The notes beneath the pieces were generated by a model. The model was not told the DNA's origin. It did no database searches and saw only the letters and a program-made list of their open reading frames with translations. 64,000 bases of DNA from the NCBI GenBank assembly GCA_022539475.1, contig VCMS01000046.1, positions 205,609 through 269,608 of the forward strand, written 5' to 3'. A program made the position numbers and the translations under genes. Shown piece after piece: positions 1 through 10,110 of this stretch (its first letter is position 1; each line of letters starts with the position of its first letter). The DNA is from Gracilaria domingensis (Eukaryota; Rhodophyta; Florideophyceae; Gracilariales; Gracilariaceae).

Positions 1-838
1 GGAAAAATAGGTCTCCTTTGCACATACTTGCAACAAAAGTGTGTAGGAGAAGTAAAAAGTGTACAGTTAGAACGGTAGTAGAGAATAAGGATAACGGAAA
101 CGAACGGCCTGAGAACTTGCAATAAGATGCCGAGCAAGCGAAACGTAAAGCCCATGAGCGACGCCGGGTCCGAAAGCACCAGTGGCCTCTTTGCGTTGAG
201 AAGTGATGCCCGCAGTAGACGTTCATCGGCTCTCCAAGTTGGGGCAGTGCGACAGAACCGGCGGCAGCATACGAATGAAGGCGGCGAACGCGCGGCGCAG
301 TACCGAAGTCTTGATCCACGCCAAGTCGCTGCCTCCACTCGGGGTGAACAACGCGACGCGGTCCGCATCACACGCGACTGTGGGCCAGTTTACCCCATCG
401 TCTGCAGTGGCTGCCATAGAAGCGGAGATTGTGACCGCGGCGGTGTAACACTATGATGGTTGAGTGAAGTCTGGCCTTCCTCGATGGAGGGGAAGGCCGG
501 CTAACGCTCCTTTAATACAGACCTTGTAGCAGTCTACAGATGTCTACAACTATCCTACAAGATGTCTACTGTCTCTGACTGTCTCGTAACACGTCAGCTA
601 CAAGCCAAGCACGGTGATCAGGCGTGACTTCGGCTTGTAGGCTGTCCTCTGTGTTACAGGCGGACTTCACAATGAGGAGTGAGATAGCGGCTGCAGGTTC
701 CTGACACAAGTGATCGTAGCGCACCAAGGGGGTATTGCTGAATATGGTGCCCTGCATGCCGCCTATCGCGCCAAGCGCACCAGATGCGGCATCCACGGCG
801 GGGGTGATACGCGCCAGTGGATTTTAGACGTTCGTACA
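1..838. other. No supportable gene
   Basis: Open frames here (for example 127-456 on the plus strand) are Arg-rich with no recognisable domain, and I do not call them. Around 525-575 there are several close repeats of short words such as TCTACA. The stretch at 460-520 resembles 4050-4110 (both have AAGTCTGG, an A/G-rich stretch and CTAACGCTCC or CTGACGCTCC), which suggests a shared old repeat, but the match is short. Confidence 0.4.
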
Positions 839-1560
839 TGTGGACGCCATTTTTGGGGGAAACAGCGCGGGTGGTGACAAACCCAAGGAGAGCGACACAA
901 TAAATGCTCGAGAGTACCAGCCCAAAAGGGGCGACAAGTTAACGTAGCTCAGATGCCTGCAGGAGCAGACAAGATAACCCCAAGATAGTAGAAACTCTCC
1001 GCTAACAGGAAGCGGGGAGAGAAATTAAACGAGAATGCGGTTCGGCGTTCGATGCCGAATGCCAACACAACAACAGAATGCGGCGCCAACAGACCAACAC
1101 ACCAAGGCTGTCGGCGGAACAGTAGAATGGGCAGGGCTAAGGCGTTCGATCCTGTCGTCGATACCACCATAAACCTAGTAACCAGGCGAGGTGACGACAG
1201 GAAGGGAACCCGTGCAATTCGTACCACTGCCCACGTCCGTCCGGGGAAACGGGGATGTAGGTATGATTGCAATGTGCGGGCGAGCCCAATGGAGGGCAGC
1301 ACGAGGCGACTGTGTAGGGAACGGCGGGAGACCGGGCCGCCGGGAATAACGAAATGTAGGGGGAAAGGTTGGTGGCAGGGAGGCGCAGACTGCGCTAAGG
1401 GAAGATGGGATTGCTAAAGGAAAGAAGGTTGTTGACGACGGAAAGGGAGGAAGAAAGGCGAGAAAGGCAAGGATGGGAGGAGGGCGTCGTCGAGAGGGGA
1501 AGTGGTCTGCCCGAACCTAGTTGTTTTTCGAGCGCTCGGGTTCGGGGGTTTATATCTACA
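839..1560 (-). repeat. LTR relic related to the element C LTR
   Basis: The segment starts TGTGGACGC and ends ATATCTACA, so it has the TG...CA ends of an LTR. It shares ordered blocks with the element C LTR at 41818 onward: TGACAAACCCAA near the start, GAGCCCAA plus GGGCAGCAC in the middle, GCGGGAGACC, and AAGTG...GTCTGCCC near the end. No matching 5-bp target duplication and no adjacent primer site were found, so it is a solo or broken LTR. Orientation is taken from the match to C. Confidence 0.6.
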
Positions 1561-1828
1561 ATCTCAATGCTTTGTGTATCTTAAGTTGCATGCTGAACAT
1601 CGGCTTCCACCAAATACCCTAGTCTGCTCACCATATGTATAGTAGGTAGTGATGTCGACATACGATTCTTCGTTATGTAGGTCGGTGGTTGGCGGTTGGT
1701 GATCTGGTGCCTCAGTCATGTGAGGGGATGTCTTGGGAATTGTCACGTTGGTGTGTCAATTTGTTCCTCCGTGTGGCGTCGCGACGGCGCGACGCGGCAC
1801 GCGCCTCGATTCTTCTGCGGCCTCACGC

Positions 1829-1986
1829 GCGCGCGGTGGCGCTTCTTCTTGCGCAGCCGCGCGGCGGCGGCGCTTCCTCTTGCAGCGGCGCGGCGGCGGC
1901 GGCGCTTCTTCTTGCGGCGGCGCGGCGGCGGCGCTTCTTCTTGTGCGGCAGCGCGGTGGCGGCGCTTCTTCTTGCGGCTGCCACGC
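1829..1986. repeat. GC-rich tandem repeat, about 30-bp unit
   Basis: About five imperfect copies of a unit of the form GCGCGGCGGCGGCGCTTCTT plus CTTGCGG, 29-32 bp each. Frames through it give long but empty Arg/Ala/Ser-rich translations in every register, so the open frames here (1689-2323) are composition artefacts. Confidence 0.8.
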
Positions 1987-2172
1987 GGCCCGCAATTGCC
2001 GCGGCCGTCGCGCCTCGGCGGCGCGACGGCACGGCGAAGGACATGGTGCTCTCTGGCGCGCCGCCGTGCGGGGCGGCGCGCGCCTTGAGAGTTGTAAGAG
2101 GCGGGGAGAGGAAAGTGCAGCTTCCACGCCGCGCTTTCCTTATCTCCCCGCCGAGATCAGGAAAAAATCGGG

Positions 2173-2208
2173 GGGGGTGTGTCCTAGGGAGTCCCAGGAC
2201 ACACCCCC
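2173..2208. repeat. Perfect inverted repeat, 13-bp arms
   Basis: Arms GGGGGTGTGTCCT and its exact complement, separated by 10 bases. It could form a hairpin in RNA from either strand. No gene is adjacent. Confidence 0.75.
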
Positions 2209-2946
2209 AGAAACCCCTCTACAGTACACACCAGCGGCGGCGGCGTCTGTGAGATATTCAACGGCGGCCGGCGCGACAGACAAAGCAGAAGCGAACGGTA
2301 TAGCTCCGTGGCGTCTCACATGACGGCGCGATATAGGCGCAATAGCTTGGACGCGCGCACGACCGTGGGGAACATAGCGAGGGCGGCGGCGCAGACGGGA
2401 TCGGGAATTGAGAACATAGAAGACGACGGCGGTTGGGTCGCCATGGCTCACCGGAGTGTGCAAAGCCGGTGTGGCGTAGCGCGCCGGGCGTCCCCTGGGC
2501 GAGGTACGTCGCCAGCTCCCCATCGATGTCAGCGGACTGACGCAGCGCGCGCGGCGACAAGTTTGCGTGATGCGAACGGCCAGCGATCAGCGCGGCTTCG
2601 ACTATGGCCCCCTCGTTGGGCGCGCTCAGCCGCGCCGCGTTGAAATTGGTGCGCAGTGATTTTGGGCGCTGCTCTCAACCAACGCGGTTCTCTGCATGTG
2701 CTTGCGATCCAGTCGGTCTTGACGTCTTCCCTTGTGGCTTGGCTTGTTTTACCCCCTACACCCACTCTTAAAGCATCGTTCTGATGGGACTTGCTTGTCA
2801 GAGATAATCTGAGAGAGAGTCAAGCTCTGACTTGGCTAACATTATAGCGCACAAGAAATAGTCTAATAGTGCTACGTAATAGTTAAATTATTTAGTAGCT
2901 TAGCACAGTGTTTCCCAAATTGGAAACAATAAAATATATAAAAGAC
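2209..2946. other. No gene seen
   Basis: GC-rich to about 2700, then AT-rich. Open frames are short, overlap on both strands, and have no recognisable domain. Confidence 0.4.
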
Positions 2947-2954
2947 GCTGAGAC

Positions 2955-3606
2955 CAGGGCTGTAACCAATTATATTGCAAAATATTGCTGATAGTTCGCA
3001 ATACTCAATACAATATGAATATTGCTCTTTTCCAGCAGTATATATTGCAATAATAGCGCCCTTGACTTGCAATATGTTTGCAATATCTAAAATAGCGTGC
3101 AAATAACTGCAATGGTCTTACCAGATCAGACTTACTTTTTTTTGAATGACTTGAACATTTTACTCCTAACGTCCAATGTATTTCTTCGAAAATGGAGGTG
3201 AACAACGTAAAAATTTTAGTTTAACAGTATTTACGAAATTACTACCTTCACTAACGTGTTACGTTTCGCATATGCAAATTTTGCACGGAACGTTTTTTGC
3301 TACGAACGCACAGCGAGGCGCATCGTGGCTCATTTTCGCCATGTACCATGTACAGGCGCGGTGACTTGCCCAATTTTCTTTGCATGCCACATTATCAAAC
3401 TCTTCAGAATCATCCTACGGATGATATTGCCGTAGTGAATCTGTACATAATGCAATAACAAGTGCAATACAGAATTTACCCCAATACGTATTGCAATATA
3501 TAATAAATCTGCAATATGAATTGCAATTCTCAACTACCTTGCAATATGAAATTTTTATTGTATATTGCAATATATTGCAATAGCAATATATTGCGTTACA
3601 CCGCTG
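2955..3606. mobile_element. hAT-like non-autonomous element, copy 1
   Basis: It begins CAGGGCTGTAAC and ends GTTACACCGCTG, an imperfect terminal inverted repeat with the CAG...CTG ends typical of hAT transposons. It is flanked by 8-bp target duplications, GCTGAGAC (2947-2954) and GCAGAGAC (3607-3614), 7 of 8 identical. Eight-base duplications are the hAT hallmark. The interior is AT-rich and packed with TATTGCAATA-type self-complementary words, with no transposase frame. About 300 bp of the left half aligns closely with copy 2 at 43778. Confidence 0.8.
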
Positions 3607-3614
3607 GCAGAGAC

Positions 3615-4673
3615 AGAACCTCCTAAGGGTTCGTCCGGCAGCTCCCAGGTTCACTCGAACCTCACTGCGCACATCGGCGCTAACATTGTTGAACGCGTAC
3701 GGCATTTGCCGTACGGTGTAGCAACGCTTTAGAGGTAGTTGCCTGCTCTGCGTCTCTTACACTACGGAAACATAAATATCAACAGAGAGCGAACGAGAGT
3801 GTAGAAGACAAACAAGTACTGAAAGTTGAAAGGCCAAATGTAATGCGCCGTGTTTATTCACGACCGCAACTTTACTGCCCTTCGACACATGCCGACCGAG
3901 CTCCATCCAGGTAACCTGTTTTGTAGCCAACAAGGTCAGGATCCAAAGCCAAGTGGTTCTCATATTCATACTAGACTAATTCATACAGAGTCTGGTGGTA
4001 TAAGTGCACATCTAGTGTGTGAAAGAGTGCAACAAAACAATGAGGTTGGATTAAGTCTGGGATAATCTCTAATAGAGGGAAATGCCGACTGACGCTCCCT
4101 TTATAGTGATGTGTATGTTTGTCTATCTGTACGACTATGCCACAAGCTGGTTGACGTGTCTCACCAGATCAGCTTCACCCTTTAGGAAACAGTAGGTCAC
4201 CTAATGCTTCCTAGGGATGCTCTAAGTTGACCATGTCCGTTAGGTCCTTTAATGACTTAGCCAGCCATTAATGGCGCTGATTTTTAATGGCTTGGATATA
4301 CGCAATCACCGATGGTCGTCATTAAATGCGTTCCGCGGCCCGTTCAAGGTTATTCTACTGCAGAACTTGCAATTCGAAGAAAGATTCCTACTTTTCCACT
4401 GGTCTAAATCAACTTCCTACTGTATGTACACCAACCAAGTTGGTGATACAATATCAGCGATGGAAGAAGTAAAGCCACAGTCGCGCGTCGTAATACGACT
4501 ACAGCTGAATTTCTCCGTCAAATTCATATTGCGAAGTTGAGAGAGCGACATCCAGTTTCATCTTGCTTGTGAACCGCATCACTTCCCGTAAAACCTCTCA
4601 TATCGATGCTGTTCATCAGCCAAAAAATTCTGGACCACCGGAAAAATCGCTGAAATCAGGCTGTATCCTGAAC
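3615..4673. other. No supportable gene
   Basis: Only short open frames. A segment near 4050-4110 weakly resembles 460-520. The last 100 bases are the 5' flank of the Thr-repeat pseudogene. Confidence 0.4.
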
Positions 4674-5171
4674 ATGAAGCTAATCATTTTCACTCTCTCC
4701 CTCATCGCTCTCACCATCTCAGCCTTCCCTGAGAGTCAAATTAGCGATGAGGCCAACCTCTCCGAACTGGCGGACCGCTAAATCGATATTGGCGCCTTGT
4801 TAGCTGCTGTTTTGGGAGGTCCTACTACACCTCCCCCAACGACGGCCCCTGTTACTACTGTTCCCGTCACTACTGTTCCCGTCACTACTGTTCCCGTCAC
4901 TACTGTTCCCGTCACCACTGTTCCCGTCACCACTGTTCCCGTCACCACTGCTCCCATCACTACTGTTCCTGTCACTACTGTACCGCCCACGACAGTTGCC
5001 ACTGGAACCATTTCTGTGTGTGGAGATGGTACTGGAATTGGAATTGATGCCATATTTGGGGATGACCTTGTGTTCTTCGGCGGCCTGTCGCCTGGAAGTG
5101 GTATCTTTTTCGGTGGCCCCATGAGCACAGTTGACGCATCCGGCACGGTAGCCGGCATAGGTAATGGCTGA
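4674..5171 (+). pseudogene. Secreted Thr/Pro/Val-repeat protein, broken by a stop codon
   Basis: The frame opens with a signal peptide (MKLIIFTLSLIALTISAFP) and a short acidic stretch ending SELADR, then hits TAA at 4779-4781. The same frame continues: GP-rich hinge, about nine 5-residue PVTTV repeats (15-bp DNA unit, 4850-4985), then a Gly-rich tail with GLSPGSGIF. Signal, SDE.NLSEL. motif, repeat region and tail all match the intact gene at 6155-6790 on the other strand, where the residue at the stop is Gln. A single CAA to TAA change is the simplest cause. The repeat block resembles an O-glycosylated extracellular or cell-wall protein; function unknown. Confidence 0.75.
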
Positions 5172-5199
5172 GCCGGTTTGTAGCAAATTGGAGGGAGTG

Positions 5200-5283
5200 G
5201 CCGTGCCAGGTCGAGTCACTCGAACCTGTGTCACGGACTTCGTGGAAAAAGTACTCACGGTGCTTACCAGCTGAGCTATGGCC
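5200..5283 (-). other. tRNA-derived sequence with A- and B-box-like motifs
   Basis: On the minus strand GCCATAGCTCAGCTGGTAAG is an excellent polymerase III A box, and CAGGTTCGAGT about 45 bases on is a good B box. Acceptor and T-arm stems do not pair properly, so it is not a working tRNA. It is more likely a tRNA relic or a SINE head. Confidence 0.35.
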
Positions 5284-6154
5284 GCTCATGTGCTTGCCCA
5301 GGGCACATGGCTGGAGGTGTTGGAGTACTGATAGTGTCTTCGATCTGCAGCTCGCTGACACTAACGGTTGCAGGTAAGCGACATTTGCCGATGATAGTTC
5401 ATGGACTCCGGTTTATGCTCTTGCAAATCCACCCACCCATATCACAATCACTTTAATCTGATTGCATCTCATGAAATAGGATGGGAAGTACAATGTTCTC
5501 CGTTTGTCTCAAACCAAAGTTGTTACTGCTTGATGCCATACAATAAAATGGTCTAAAGAAAACTACTGTTGTAAACAGCTGACGTCTCCTGATTGTTTGA
5601 CAAGGAATGGAGCCAAACTAGTCAACGCAATGGTTAGTACGAGCGGGATATTTCGCCTTGTACATGCTCGGCAAAGATGGATATACTGCGGTATACTTAA
5701 TCTGCACGTGGGTCTTGAGTTTTGTAGGCTGGTTTTTCACTACTTCGGCCACAGCAAGGCGATCGACAAAACTGCGTTAGCACCCTGAACTCGTTGGCGG
5801 GCCTGTCTTTCAGAGCTTTTCGAGTAACGAAGAAAGCTCTTCTTATGCCTGGAATCCAGGCTCATAGAATATCACAGGAATGACTACAATGAAAGCATAT
5901 GGCTCTTGCCATTACATTACGGGCTTACAGTGAGAGTTGTTTTTGGATTGACGTCAACGCAGTGGAGACTTGACATTCAAGCAGCAGTCTTTTACTGCCA
6001 GTGTGAAACAGGCACCAATCTTATACCTGGAAACAGAGATTTTATTGAGCCGTAGGTACTTTTCTACCAGGGCCGTATAGTTTGCCGAATCGATCGATAG
6101 TTCACCGGGAGGTAACCCAAGAATTACTATCAAACCACATGCGTACTTCGCTTC
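5284..6154. other. No supportable gene
   Basis: Intergenic DNA between the two inverted Thr-repeat genes. The longest frame (5597-5788) has no recognisable content. The words at 5816-5850 (GAGCTTTTCGAG.AACGAAGA) recur at 9710-9735. Confidence 0.4.
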
Positions 6155-6790
6155 TTACCTGCCGCCGGCTCCACCAATTCCCAAACCGAACACGAGACCA
6201 TCCACAGTTGTCGTGCTGTCCGCGCCGCCTCCGAAGATACCGCTTCCAGGCGAAAGTCCACCAACAAAGGTTGCGCTATCGCCAAAGAGGGCTGAGATTC
6301 CAGTTCCACTGCCGGCTCCACCCGTGGAGGAGGGACCAGCTGGGGCGGGTGCGGGGGCAGCGACAGTGGTCACTGGCGTGGTAGTCGTGGTCACTGGCAT
6401 GGTAGTCGTGGTCACTGGCATAGTAGTCGTGGTCACTGGCATGGTAGTCGTGGTCACTGGCATGGTAGTCGTGGTCACTGGCATGGTAGTCGTGGTCACT
6501 GGCATGGTAGTCGTGGTCACTGGCATGGTAGTCGTGGTCACTGGCATGGTAGTCGTGGTCACTGGCATGGTAGTCGTGGTCACTGGCATGGTGGTCACGG
6601 GCATGGTGGTCACTGGCGCCATAGTGGCGGCAGGCCCGAATAAGGTTGGCACGAAAGCAGATATGAATGCAAAAGGGTCGAATTGGCGGTCCACCAGCTC
6701 GGAGAGGTTGACCTCATCGCTCACTTGCCTCACGGGGGAAGCTGAGATAGTGAGAACGAAGAGAGAGAGGATAAGCACGAATGACTTCAT
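6155..6790 (-). CDS. Secreted Thr/Pro/Met-repeat protein
   Basis: A 211-residue protein with a clear N-terminal signal peptide (MKSFVLILSLFVLTISASP), a conserved head with SDEVNLSELVDRQ, a central tract of about ten MPVTTTT heptapeptides (21-bp DNA unit, about 6373-6612), an Ala/Pro hinge, and a Gly-rich tail containing GLSPGSGIFGGG. It is the intact paralogue of the broken gene at 4674-5171; the pair is in opposite orientation with tails facing each other. The Thr density suggests heavy O-glycosylation and an extracellular-matrix or wall role (inference). There are no Cys residues in the mature part. The repeat count probably varies between individuals. Confidence 0.8.
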   Translation of the reverse strand: MKSFVLILSLFVLTISASPVRQVSDEVNLSELVDRQFDPFAFISAFVPTLFGPAATMAPVTTMPVTTMPVTTTTMPVTTTTMPVTTTTMPVTTTTMPVTTTTMPVTTTTMPVTTTTMPVTTTTMPVTTTTMPVTTTTTPVTTVAAPAPAPAGPSSTGGAGSGTGISALFGDSATFVGGLSPGSGIFGGGADSTTTVDGLVFGLGIGGAGGR

Positions 6791-6995
6791 CTTCAGAGAG
6801 TGAGTACGATTTATCTATCGGATGAGGAAGGGGAACAGTCGCTCCAGTTCTGACGAGCGTGTGATCGGCGAGTGCAGTGAAGCCGATGTGACCCCGTTTT
6901 TATAGTGGGAGGAAAGCGGATGTCTTCGTCGGACAAAGTTCGTCCACCCCCGCGACATGGGTTTCGCTTCATTAAATGAAATTTTTGGACCTGGA

Positions 6996-7036
6996 TTCTC
7001 CAGTGTTGCTGAGCAATGCTCAGCAAAACTGGAGAA
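6996..7036. repeat. Near-perfect 41-bp palindrome
   Basis: Arms of 20 bases (TTCTCCAGTGTTGCTGAGCA and its complement, one mismatch) meet around a single central base. It lies about 200 bp upstream of the start of the secreted-protein gene at 6790, so a regulatory or mobile-element origin is possible but unproven. Confidence 0.7.
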
Positions 7037-8300
7037 TTCTCATATCTTATAATGTGTACGATTCACAATTGTGGAGCACAAATTTGTAGCTCCTCTCAAC
7101 GGTGTGTCCAAATTGAGGCCATGTGAACTCTATCAGCCGTCGTTGTCGCACTGAGTGTAGCACAAGATCGTACTCCTATATTTCGGTACTGTATATTCAC
7201 CGCCTGGACAAGAAGCGACTGGTCGAATATTTCTCTCGAATCCAAGCTGTATTTCTACGGTCTATATTTTGGAGAAAGAACTTGGAGTAAGTGTTGTAAG
7301 GTTAATGTGGACACTGCACGTAGTCTTTAACTGTATGAGCAGCCCTAAAAGGAGCGTGATTTGTGGGGATAGACTCGGAACTATTTTCTCAGGGCAGGTT
7401 GGCCAGGTGAAAAATGCTATGCAACTGACGAAGAATCGCCGATTTCAGTCTCTCCCTATTTGGCAGGCATTCGTAAAAAGAAGCTCTTTCACTCTGCGCA
7501 TGCGTCTAGCTTGATGTCATGACATGAACCGTTTCTGCTAACGAATGTAATGATACGTTGAACTTTCGAAACAGGTTTCCGTGGTGCCCGTGTAGACTGG
7601 TTTCGACGAATGAAGAGAACGAAACGGAGCAAAACGGGCCGTTTCCCAAACAGTAGAAATTATGAAATATCGCGAAAGTGCTTTACTCCATGTCAGCCAA
7701 TTTCCGGCGTACTTTTCTTTCGAGCTTGAAGTTGGTGTCGATTGACATGTGTATTATAGAATATGGGCCGCTGCACGCAATGCTGTGACGCAGGAAGAGC
7801 TTAGTCTTGCGGTCGGCGGTGCCGTCGGGAAGTCTTGGTGTCAACAAGTCTTGTGTTCATTGTGTACGAACTTTCGGACCTTGCGACCTAAGGTGCAATC
7901 AGCAGTGCATATCGGGAAAGGTTTCTACTATCAAAGAATATTCAGAGCACAGAACCAGATGATGAACGTCATGATGAGCATGGGCGTCACGTTGTGATGT
8001 GAAATGGGCGGATGCCAGCGGCGTTGGGGCCCGGCTACTAGCGGCGTTGGTACGGTGCGAGCGTTGAACGCAAAGACTTCACTTAGTTAAAACTTTTCGC
8101 GCAGCATTTGCTGTAGTGCGATTGTCATGATGACGACATAGCTCGAAGGGCTCACAGAGACGCAAATGTGATTTAGACATGATGCAACTGACGTATCTTT
8201 GTGCTTGGAGGAGGAACGAAACGTGGTGGCCACCTGTTTGGGCGCGGCGCGGCAATGAAGCTAATATTACTCCTCAATATCATGCCGCCAACCGCATGCA
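7037..8300. other. No supportable gene
   Basis: Open frames of about 80 codons (7269-7514, 7749-7997) have no signal peptide, domain or repeat. I leave them uncalled. Confidence 0.4.
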
Positions 8301-8352
8301 GACACAAAGATTTTCTGCATGCCTTTGGCGGCATGCAGAAGATCCTTGTGTC
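8301..8352. repeat. Inverted repeat, 22-bp arms
   Basis: Arms at 8301-8322 and 8331-8352 are 20 of 22 complementary with an 8-base loop. A second, overlapping inverted repeat uses ATGCCGCCAACCGCATGCAG (8282 onward) and CTGCATGCCTTTGGCGGCAT, so the same DNA could switch between two hairpins. Confidence 0.7.
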
Positions 8353-8457
8353 GACATTATTTTTTTTCCCGCCGATGCGGTTTTCAAATTCCAACCGGAG
8401 CGATATAGTAGAGCAGAATAAACGGCGCCACCAAACCGCAAAACATAAGGACGACGT

Positions 8458-8510
8458 CCTGCGTCACGCTCACAGTGATCATACACAGCGCACTGTGAGC
8501 GTGACGTAGG
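8458..8510. repeat. Inverted repeat, 20-bp arms
   Basis: CCTGCGTCACGCTCACAGTG at 8458-8477 pairs with 8491-8510 (19 of 20) across a 13-base loop. It lies 105 bp from the previous hairpin. The two may be parts of one small foldback element. Confidence 0.7.
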
Positions 8511-8889
8511 ACAAGATGAAGTGCGCCCACACGGCCACGCAATTCCGTGGAGGAAACTGAAACCACTTTCTCATAAACCATCGGTTTTATGATGTGTCAT
8601 CGTTCACAACTTGACAGGCAAAGCGTTCCGCATAGAAGAACAGTCTATGACGACAAGCCGTCTCCCTTCGCACGGTACGCCCGGGGACAAGTCCCGTCTC
8701 TCATTTTGAAGAGTCTCAAACGCACCAGGACCATTCAAGTGCACACACTCGTAGAGTCTGCTCTGACGAACGCTAACTTGCGCGAAGGCTCCGCTGCGCA
8801 GAGTCCGCACTCCACCCAGAGTGCGAACTCTTCGCTGCGGGGCTCGAACAAAGGTACAGTACCTTCGGTAGGAAGGCTACCCTTGGGGT

Positions 8890-9660
8890 ACTATCCAAGG
8901 GTTCACCTCTTGAGGTGTTGAAGCTCAACGTGCTCCTGACATTTCGAAATGCGACACAAGAGACTCTCAACGTCGTCGCCCGCCGCCAGCCGCAGCACGC
9001 ACAGCGCGCGCCATCGCCATGAAGCGCCGCGCACCGCCCATCGCCCACACGCTCTTCTCCGTCCGCCTCTCTTCCTCCGAAGCGCTTCGCAGAACACGAC
9101 CCTCGCCGTCATCACCAGCGCCTCTGCCAGCGCCTTGAAACCTGCGCGCGTGGTCGAAATCGCCACGCCGTAGACGCTGTCTCGAGCCCGGTCGCCGCCG
9201 GCGACGCCCGTCTTCGCGTTGTCGCTGCAGTGCCGCGTGCGTAAGAAGGACACGCCCGCCTTGCACAGAGACTCCACCGCGCGCCGCTCGCACGTCGCAG
9301 CCCAGCACTCCCGCCAGCAGCTAGCCGGTCGCCCCACGTCTCGCCGCCGCCGCCGGTGCTGCAGGCGTGGGCGCAGCGGCGCGAAGGTGAGGCGTCGTTG
9401 CGAGGGTGTCGGCGCCGACTGCCGGTGTGGCCGGCTGCCAGGCGCGCGGAGAGGTGGAGCGATTGGCGGGGGGGGGAGGGCCGTGATGCATCGCGCGGCA
9501 TCGATGCGGGCGTCGCGGATAGGGTTTTGTGGAGAGGCGCGTCGCGGTTGGGTGGTGGGGCGGATGAGGATGAGGCGACGGTGGTGACTGCCTGCTGCCG
9601 ACACGTTCCTCTACGCCAGTGCTGTGACGTGAGTGTGAGCGACGCGCTCTGTGTCTGACA
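8890..9660. other. GC-rich island without a recognisable gene
   Basis: Sharply GC-richer than its flanks, with open frames on both strands (longest 8903-9604 minus). A minus-strand stretch around 9110-9300 reads like ordinary protein, but I recognise no domain and the frames change. It could be a decayed GC-rich host gene like the methyltransferase pseudogene at 43715-45276. Confidence 0.3.
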
Positions 9661-9707
9661 ACTGTCCAAATGACGACCTCAACTTTTTCTCCAAAGCTGC
9701 TGAGTTT

Positions 9708-10110
9708 CTATGAGCTTTTCGAGAAACGAAGAATAAAATAAGTCTACTACTGTCGTACTCTTCGTAAGATACCCTTGGCAGTAGAGAGGCAATAATAGCA
9801 AAGCTCCTACTGGTGTAGGCGTAAATCTAATCTGGAGCTGATTAGCTGAACCAACCTATTTTAAAAGGCTGTCTACTCATATTTTGGCGGCAGTATGCCG
9901 AAATTTGGAACAGTCTCGTAGGCGACCGCTTATTTTTAGAATGGGCTTCATTTCTTCGTACAAGATACAGCAAACAAATAAAAATACTAAAAAAATTGCG
10001 CCGTGTCACCCGGCGCATTCTCAAGTTTATCGAAAACACTTCCAGAAATTAGAAATGTTCGATCTGCCACATAGATCACAACAAATAGAATTTGTCATCA
10101 GACTACTGTA
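9708..10110. repeat. Diverged AT-rich dispersed repeat with hairpin
   Basis: It shares with 47425-47880 the ordered words GAGCTTTTCG, GAGCTGATT, an AAAAT/GGC-rich stretch and the hairpin TGCGCCGTGT-C-ACACGGCGCA (here at 9997-10017 with one mismatch). The rest is too diverged to align by eye. Probably two old copies of one element. Confidence 0.4.

Noticed and set aside
127-456. 109-codon open frame
   Set aside because: Arg-rich, overlapped on both strands by other frames, no domain or signal; no reason to call a gene.
1689-2323. Several long overlapping open frames
   Set aside because: They come from a GC-rich tandem repeat that is open in all registers.
6213-6803. 196-codon plus-strand frame with VVVVTGM repeats
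   Set aside because: Mirror frame of the Thr-repeat gene on the minus strand, which has the signal peptide and a paralogue.
8903-9604. 233-codon minus-strand frame
   Set aside because: GC-driven, no recognisable domain; mentioned only as a GC-rich island.
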